Below the pieces are notes generated by a model that ran no database searches, was not told where the DNA came from, and saw only the letters and a list, made by a program, of their open reading frames with translations. Position numbers and translations under genes: made by a program. This document shows, in pieces, positions 58,726-64,000 of a stretch of 64,000 bases of DNA. Location: the NCBI RefSeq assembly GCF_000975095.1, contig NZ_BBRD01000001.1, forward strand, positions 2,251,467 through 2,315,466, in the 5' to 3' direction. Source of the stretch: Demequina aestuarii. Lineage in GTDB: Bacteria; Actinomycetota; Actinomycetes; Actinomycetales; Demequinaceae. The first letter of the stretch is position 1; the number at the start of each line of letters is the position of its first letter.

Positions 58726-61700
58726 TCACCAGTGGGGCGGACGCTCCCGCTTGATCTCCTCTTCGCGCGAATCGCTGTAGGAGCCACCCCACCCTTCGTC
58801 GCGGTCCTCTGACGCGCGCGTGGGAATCAGCGGCCGATCAGTGCCTCGAGAGCGGTCCTTCGCGGTGCGCGGCCGGGTCGGCACCGCTGGAGTGGCCGTC
58901 GCCAGCTTGGGAACGCCGAAGCCCAGCGAGGGCACCGCGGGCTTCTCGACGGCCTCATCCGGCTGGTCCTGACCATCGCCAGGTGCGGCCTCGGGAGCAT
59001 CCGCGGTCTCGTCCTCCTCGTCGGCAGACTCCTCCGGGCCCTCCTCCGACTCGTGCGCGGCCACGGGCTCGGTCTCCTCGTCGTCGGGGCCGACGGGGTC
59101 CCCCTCGTGGTCGGGGCCGTCGTCGCCACCGTCATCCTCGAGGTCGAAGAGCCCCACGACTTCGGCGGGAACTGTGGGCTCGATGGGCGTCTCGGGAGAC
59201 GGCGGCTCATGCTCGGCGCCCTGCGTCCCGCCGGACTCCAGGTCCGGCGCCACGCGCAGCGCCGACGTGGTCGCATCGGGCTCGCCCGGGTCTGTGAGAG
59301 TGCCAGCGGTGCTCTGGTCGAAGACGTCCTCTGACTCATCGAGATCCCCCGCCGGGACGGAGATGTCGATCTCGAGCGCCTCTTGAACGTGCTCGGGGCG
59401 CGCCGTCTCGAGAGCGGATCGCACCTGTGCGGCAGCGGCATCGGGGTCCATGAACACGTCCAGCGTCCACAGCGGCACCACGGTCCAGCCGAGCCCCTCG
59501 AGCGACGCGCGCTGCCACCGCACGCGGTCACGCAGGGACGCGGAGCCGGCGGGCGCGGCTTCGTCCGTCACCACCGCGACGCGATAGCCGCGGTCTCGGC
59601 GTCCGCCGACGGCCATCGGCACCGCATCGGGCCCGTTGCCGTAGCGCACATGCACGCCGAAGCCGTCGAACCGCAGGCGCCCCGCGACGTCGGCCAGCAG
59701 CCAGTCGCTCGGCGCCGGCTCGGGCCGCTCAGGAGCGATCGCGCGCTCGGCGCCCGCCTGCAGCAGATCGCGCAGGTCCTCGACTCCATCGCCGTCATCC
59801 CCGCCCACGGGAAGCTTGTCGGGAGCGATCGCCGAGAACACCGTGACGTGAACGCGGGAGGCGACCAGCGCCTGCACCAGCGCCTGGCGCCCCCACGGCT
59901 CCGACAGCGCGCCCCATCGCTCGGGCACGGTCCCGCGCGAGTCCCGCGCGAACCCCAGGGCGATCACCACCTCGTCGACGGAATGGCCCGCCGCGTCTCC
60001 CATGACCTCGACGGGGACCGCGGCCGCGAGCCGGGTGCTGCGCTCGCGGAGCGCCTCAGCGATCCGGGCGGCGTGCAGGGAGTTCCCTGCCACGACCATC
60101 ATGTCGCGCCGGGGCAGCGAGTCGAAGGCGTGTGCCACGTGCTCGACGACGGCCGCAACCTCTGCGCGGGTGGACTCGACCGCATCGGCCCCCGCGACGG
60201 GAGATCCCACGCCGTCCACGGTGCGCACCGAGAACCGCGTCTCGTCCCCGGGCGCCGGAAGCGCCTCGATGCTGCGCCCGTAGGCGGCGCGAGCCAGCAC
60301 TGCGGTGACCCGCACGTCCCTGGCCTGGGGCGACGCGTGCAGAGTGACCTGGGGCAGGAGCGCAGCGAGCGCCGCAACGGCGGAACGCGTGGCCGCATGC
60401 GCGTCGCCCACCACCACCACCTGCTTGGCACGCGCGAGCGTGGGCACCAGCTCCGCGAGCGCGAGCGACTCGGAGGCGACCACCAGCGCCACGTCGAATG
60501 CGCGCGTGGGGGGCGCGAGTCGCGACACCTGCTCCGCCTTGGCGATGACCACCGGTCGGAGCGCGGTCGACAGCGGGCCGAAGTCCCGCCATACCTCCTT
60601 GATCGACGCGTCCGCACCCTCCACGAGAGCAGCGAACAGATCCCGAGCGAGCTCGGGGTGGCGTGCGATCGCGGAGCGCCTGCGCTCCGCGGCTGCACGC
60701 ATGAGCGGTCCGATGCGCGCATCCGAGAAGGCCTTGTCCGAGGTCCGGAAGTGCTCGACGGCCTCTCCGAGGGCGCCGTAGTCGGTCAGGGTGGGATCGG
60801 TCCGCACGATCGCGTCGAACGCCGCCGCCCACCAGGCGAACTCGAGGTCGCGCCGCACCTGAGCGTCCGTCGCGTCGCGGTCACGCAGGTCCTCGATCAG
60901 CGGCCCGAAGCCTGCCGCGACGGGATCGATCTCGAGGGGGTCGCCTGCGGCCGTGTCGATCGTTCCGGGAAGACCCTGCGCGAGTCGGTCGAGCTCGCCC
61001 ACCATCTCGTCCCACGGGACGGTGGCGAGGTTGTCGTCCTCGACGACGAGGTGGATCGTCGGCGCCAGCGTCTCCCACATCGCCGATGCCTCGGCCACGC
61101 GGTCGGCGAATACGTCGTAGTCGTCGGGCACGGTCGGCCAGCCGCCCGCGGAGCAGTGCGCACGCCAGCGCAGTGCCAGCTCGTGAGCACGCACCAGATC
61201 AGCGTGCAACGTCTCCTTGCCGCGGCCCGGACGCAACAGCTCGACCGCGCGGCGCATCAACGCGCGCCGGTCCCGGCGAGGGATCTCCACATAGCGAGCG
61301 GAGCCATGCGGCGCGGTGGCGGCGACCAGGTCGTGCAGCGAGCGATGGAAGACGGCGGGCGAGAAGGTCTCCAGGACCTCCCGCAGCGACTCGAACATGC
61401 GCACCTGATCGAACCAGGTCGCCATCGAGTCAGCCTCGTCCACGCCCGTCTCGTGGGCGGCGATCGCCGCCTCTGCACGCATCTTCGGCACCATGCGCCC
61501 CAGCAGGGTCGCCAGCGCCTCGTCGAGGCCAGCGCCCGCCTCGGGGTCCGCGTGCTCGGCCCACCAGGAGTCGGCCTCGACCGACCGCGCCACCTCCTCG
61601 ACCGGTGCGGCCGCCTGCTCCGCCGCCGTGGGGCGGAGCGCGGCGACGATCGCGGCGGCGACGGAGGCGAAACCGTGCTCCGCGACCACCGCGCCGGCGT

Positions 61701-62973
61701 CAGCGCTCAGGCGCAGTGACGTGCCGGGCACGACCTCGGAGGTGGTGAGACGCACGATCGCCTGGACCGCCTCGAAGACGCTCACGCCCCACGGCCGGTG
61801 AGAACGGTGCAGCGCATCGAAGCGGCGGTGGAGGTCCACTCGCGCCCGGAGCAGAGTCTCTCCCGCCGTACGCAGGCTCGCGTCGTCGAACTGGGGGGTG
61901 CCCATGGTGATGGACTCGAGCAGGCGTGCCCGCGCATCGGCGTTCCACGCCCCCACCGTGCCATCGATCACCAGGTCCTTGGCGCCGAGCACGCGCATGC
62001 GGTCCGTGATCGCACGGAGCGCACGCTCCTGGCCGCCCACGACCGCGACCGTCTTGCCAGACGCGGCGCCATCCGCCGCGATCGCGGCGGCGGTGCCGAC
62101 GGCGTCGGAGCCGGGCGGTGCCTGGAGGAACACGTCCCTTCCGGTGGCGATCAGGTCGAGCGCGCCGAACTGGACGTCGTCCAGCTCGCCGATTCCCCGC
62201 TCTGCGAACGGATCGCGGTCGCCGCGGGGGAAGGCCGGCAGTGGCTCGTTCAGCTGAGCCTGCGCATCGTGATCGCCGGCCGCCGCTGCCAGCACGGTCG
62301 AGCCCGCGATCACCGGGTCGCAGTCATCGAGGTCGTCGAGCAGTCGCTGCTCGGGGTCGTCGAAGGCACCGAGGAGGAGTCGATCGACCACCTCGAGACC
62401 CTCGCCGAAGAGTGCGGTGAGGCCCCGGACGTGGTCCCACAGCGGGCGCGGGTCGAACTCCCGTCCGCCGGCGACTGCGGGAAGCGCGCCGTCCATGCCA
62501 GCGGCGGCGGCGCGTTCGCGCACGAGGGTGGTGAAGACGGGGTTGACGTGGACGTCGTCGCGGAGCGTGATCTGCACGTCGTCGGTGCGGTGGCGCTCGA
62601 GACCGACAGGCCGCATCAGCAGCGGCATCTCCACCCGCTCGCCCTGGTCGGACCAGGCAACGGTGCCCACGACGAGCGCCGCCGTCCACGCGCCGGTCGC
62701 GGCGCGCACACGTTCTGCCTCGTCGAGGATGAGCCGGCCGCGATGCAGGCCGCCCTCGCGCACCTGAGGGTCGCGCAGCAGTGCCGAGATGGCGGTGGGG
62801 CGGTTCGCGAAGAGCTGCGCGAGGCCAGAGGGGTGTCCCGCACGCAGGTCCACGAGGCTCGCCTGGGTCGACGCGAGATCCCGCAGGGGCGACACAGTCG
62901 CCCTATCCTGGAGCTGATCGCGCCACTCGCGGAGGGCGTCGGCCACGAGCGCGCGCCCGATGTAATCCACCAC
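58726..62973 (-). CDS. Very large DUF4011/SF1 helicase-like protein with degenerate motor and nuclease motifs
   Basis: 1415 residues. Architecture matches SF1 helicase plus MTES_1575-type nuclease proteins: N-terminal DUF4011-like region (ANRPTAISALLRD to LLMRPVGLERHR), helicase core, then a Vsr-like domain at about 1090-1190. The catalytic motifs have decayed: Walker A reads APPGSDAVGT (no Lys) near 281; the DEAS box is VASESLALAEL near 831; the GDPQQL-type motif is GDAHAAT; motif V is AGHSVDE; motif VI lacks the Arg (VQALVASRV, about 1035); the nuclease ECDG motif is VVTDE. The last 200 residues are highly acidic, probably disordered. All frames are open, so it is a conserved pseudoenzyme rather than a broken gene. 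GTG 62973 is 8 nt after TATACC. Confidence 0.82.
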   Translation of the reverse strand: MVDYIGRALVADALREWRDQLQDRATVSPLRDLASTQASLVDLRAGHPSGLAQLFANRPTAISALLRDPQVREGGLHRGRLILDEAERVRAATGAWTAALVVGTVAWSDQGERVEMPLLMRPVGLERHRTDDVQITLRDDVHVNPVFTTLVRERAAAAGMDGALPAVAGGREFDPRPLWDHVRGLTALFGEGLEVVDRLLLGAFDDPEQRLLDDLDDCDPVIAGSTVLAAAAGDHDAQAQLNEPLPAFPRGDRDPFAERGIGELDDVQFGALDLIATGRDVFLQAPPGSDAVGTAAAIAADGAASGKTVAVVGGQERALRAITDRMRVLGAKDLVIDGTVGAWNADARARLLESITMGTPQFDDASLRTAGETLLRARVDLHRRFDALHRSHRPWGVSVFEAVQAIVRLTTSEVVPGTSLRLSADAGAVVAEHGFASVAAAIVAALRPTAAEQAAAPVEEVARSVEADSWWAEHADPEAGAGLDEALATLLGRMVPKMRAEAAIAAHETGVDEADSMATWFDQVRMFESLREVLETFSPAVFHRSLHDLVAATAPHGSARYVEIPRRDRRALMRRAVELLRPGRGKETLHADLVRAHELALRWRAHCSAGGWPTVPDDYDVFADRVAEASAMWETLAPTIHLVVEDDNLATVPWDEMVGELDRLAQGLPGTIDTAAGDPLEIDPVAAGFGPLIEDLRDRDATDAQVRRDLEFAWWAAAFDAIVRTDPTLTDYGALGEAVEHFRTSDKAFSDARIGPLMRAAAERRRSAIARHPELARDLFAALVEGADASIKEVWRDFGPLSTALRPVVIAKAEQVSRLAPPTRAFDVALVVASESLALAELVPTLARAKQVVVVGDAHAATRSAVAALAALLPQVTLHASPQARDVRVTAVLARAAYGRSIEALPAPGDETRFSVRTVDGVGSPVAGADAVESTRAEVAAVVEHVAHAFDSLPRRDMMVVAGNSLHAARIAEALRERSTRLAAAVPVEVMGDAAGHSVDEVVIALGFARDSRGTVPERWGALSEPWGRQALVQALVASRVHVTVFSAIAPDKLPVGGDDGDGVEDLRDLLQAGAERAIAPERPEPAPSDWLLADVAGRLRFDGFGVHVRYGNGPDAVPMAVGGRRDRGYRVAVVTDEAAPAGSASLRDRVRWQRASLEGLGWTVVPLWTLDVFMDPDAAAAQVRSALETARPEHVQEALEIDISVPAGDLDESEDVFDQSTAGTLTDPGEPDATTSALRVAPDLESGGTQGAEHEPPSPETPIEPTVPAEVVGLFDLEDDGGDDGPDHEGDPVGPDDEETEPVAAHESEEGPEESADEEDETADAPEAAPGDGQDQPDEAVEKPAVPSLGFGVPKLATATPAVPTRPRTAKDRSRGTDRPLIPTRASEDRDEGWGGSYSDSREEEIKRERPPHW

Positions 62974-62981
62974 TCCCCCAC

Positions 62982-62987
62982 GGTATA
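62982..62987 (-). promoter_or_regulatory. -10 element TATACC of the helicase-like gene; leaderless start
   Basis: On the minus strand TATACC (62987-62982) is 8 nt before GTG 62973. A second GTG at 62970 is equally placed. Confidence 0.45.
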
Positions 62988-63168
62988 CGTCGGGGTGAGG
63001 GATGCCTTGCCACCACGCCGCCTCGCAAGGCGGGGAAACCGGGCGAGACCTCCCGCAGACACAAGAACAGTGCGCGCCCGCTTGCACAGCCGACGCGCAC
63101 CGTCATGCGGATTCTGGACCTCGAGGGCTCCCGACGTCAACTCAGGCGGAGTCCCTCCGTTCCACCGA

Positions 63169-64000
63169 TCAGCGCCCGAGCTCCTCGGCCACCGGGTCCG
63201 GCACCACGCCGTCGGCTGCGAGCGCACCAGCAAGCAGGTCGACCAGGGCGTCCACTTGGACATCCTTCGACGTCGACGCGTCCTCCTCGGCAGCCCCGTC
63301 CAGTGCACGAGCGGCCAGTCCTGCCTTGCTGTCGATCAGCTGGGCGATCGTCGAGTCGATGGTCTGCGCGGCGATCACCCGCCACGCCGTGACCGGCTCG
63401 GCCTGGCCGATGCGGTGGATCCGGTCGATGGCCTGGGTCTGTTCGGCGTCGGTCCAGGACAGCTCCGCAAGCACGAGGTTGGAGGCGACCTGGAGGTTCA
63501 GGCCCACGCCTGCCGTGATCAAGGAGCACACCGCGATGGACACGTCGGGGTCGTGGGTGAACGCGGCGACGTGTCGTTCCCGTGCCGCGCTCGTCTGATC
63601 GCCACGGATCGAGGCGAAGCGAATGCCTCGGTCCGCGAAGATCTGCTCCGCCTGGTCCAGCACGTCGACGTGCTTGGCGAAGAACACCACCTTGCCGACG
63701 CTGCGTGCCAGCTGCGCGGCGTAGTCCGCGGCCGGGCCGGCCTTGGCCTGGCCGATCTTCCGGACCATCGTGAAGACGTTCTCGCCCCCGACCTTCTTCC
63801 CCGAGTCCTTGAGCTCTCCCGCAGCGACCCGGCGCGCGAGGTCAAGGTCCATGCCCACTCCGACGCCATCGTCCGCGCGAGCCGCGATGGCGGCCTGGTA
63901 TCGAGCGACCAGTCGGCGCGCGAGGGCGGCCTCCGCCGCGCGGATCGATCGCCCCGCCGCCCCGTCGAGCTCGACAGGCAGGTCCGCCACGCGGCGGGCG
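63169..64000 (-). CDS. SNF2-family helicase, C-terminal part (runs off the right edge)
   Basis: About 277 codons of the gene end here; its 5' part is outside the window (the GTG at 63990 is internal). Helicase C motifs: VVFFAKHVDVLDQAEQIF, GDQTSAARERHVAAF, SLITAGVGLNLQVASNLVLAELSW and TQAIDRIHRIGQAEPV (motifs V and VI intact with both Arg). It is of the SMARCAL1-like class, which remodels branched or annealed DNA. The Ala-rich tail may be flexible. It precedes the degenerate helicase-like gene by 195 bp on the same strand. Confidence 0.85.
   Translation of the reverse strand, partial: ARRVADLPVELDGAAGRSIRAAEAALARRLVARYQAAIAARADDGVGVGMDLDLARRVAAGELKDSGKKVGGENVFTMVRKIGQAKAGPAADYAAQLARSVGKVVFFAKHVDVLDQAEQIFADRGIRFASIRGDQTSAARERHVAAFTHDPDVSIAVCSLITAGVGLNLQVASNLVLAELSWTDAEQTQAIDRIHRIGQAEPVTAWRVIAAQTIDSTIAQLIDSKAGLAARALDGAAEEDASTSKDVQVDALVDLLAGALAADGVVPDPVAEELGR

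Noticed and set aside
58726-64000. A phage-defence island made of the helicase-like and SNF2 genes
   Set aside because: The first protein appears catalytically dead, the second is cut by the edge, and no companion defence genes are visible; only the pseudoenzyme observation is kept.
1-64000. CRISPR arrays, rRNA genes or a replication origin
   Set aside because: No regularly spaced repeats, rRNA-like sequence or DnaA-box cluster was seen on reading both strands.

Overview
The window is high-GC DNA (roughly 70% or more in most coding lines) with dense, often overlapping genes, frequent GTG starts and actinobacterial synteny: mfd followed by a SurA-type lipoprotein; rplY-pth; glmU-prs; metG-tatD-rpf-rsmA-ispE; rsmI next to a protein mannosyltransferase; a Lrp regulator divergent from ornithine cyclodeaminase; and a gephyrin-like glp-rimJ-membrane protein group beside 5-FCL and a FmdB/Ruc zinc-ribbon gene. 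It is a chromosomal segment of an actinobacterium, most likely a Micrococcales member (Cellulomonas/Demequina-like). No plasmid, phage, integrase, transposase or CRISPR array is visible.

Layout. 1-3677: lipoprotein start and mfd (minus). 3827-9628: a tightly coupled plus-strand operon of a divergent S-adenosylhomocysteine-hydrolase-like enzyme, an MtaD-like aminohydrolase, a DUF985 cupin and a polar amino-acid-type ABC importer. 9599-14224: a lower-GC accessory block bounded by a 28-bp near-perfect direct repeat of the importer ATPase 3' end; it holds a membrane protein, a MacB-like ABC transporter, a lipoprotein and a small secreted two-cysteine protein, with a decayed ATPase remnant at its right edge. 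14235-17545: GH65 phosphorylase with beta-phosphoglucomutase. 17684-31164: housekeeping genes (pth, rplY, a DUF1206 protein, a PAP2 phosphatase, prs, glmU, tRNA-Gln, a TetR regulator, mscL, ispE, rsmA, an Rpf-like hydrolase, a TatD nuclease, metG, a VanY carboxypeptidase, rsmI). 32244-38693: DDAH-like hydrolase, protein mannosyltransferase, AI-2E family protein, FKBP lipoprotein, Lrp and ornithine cyclodeaminase. 38695-42924: envelope-glycan genes and a transglutaminase. 43079-50129: four regulator/effector pairs (LuxR-MalT type with a GPH transporter; YtrA-type GntR with a membrane protein; TetR with a quinone oxidoreductase). 50265-54797: tRNA-Ala, a DUF308 protein, cytoplasmic GH92 and GT4. 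54858-58676: gephyrin-like division locus and folate/zinc-ribbon genes. 58726-64000: a very large helicase-like protein with all its catalytic motifs degenerated, then the C-terminal part of a SNF2 helicase.

Main points of interest. (1) The SAHH-like/deaminase/cupin/ABC operon looks like an uncharacterised uptake-and-breakdown pathway: the SAHH-like protein keeps the NAD and Lys/Asp machinery but has lost three substrate-site histidines. (2) The accessory block encodes a secreted protein with its own lipoprotein and MacB-like transporter. (3) A 9-mer, GGCCGATGC, is strongly over-represented in genes and intergenic DNA but absent from about 8.5 kb covering the accessory block and the GH65 genes. 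(4) The 1415-residue helicase relative appears to be a full-length pseudoenzyme. (5) Many genes start 6-8 nt after a TANNNT-like -10 element, implying widespread leaderless transcripts.
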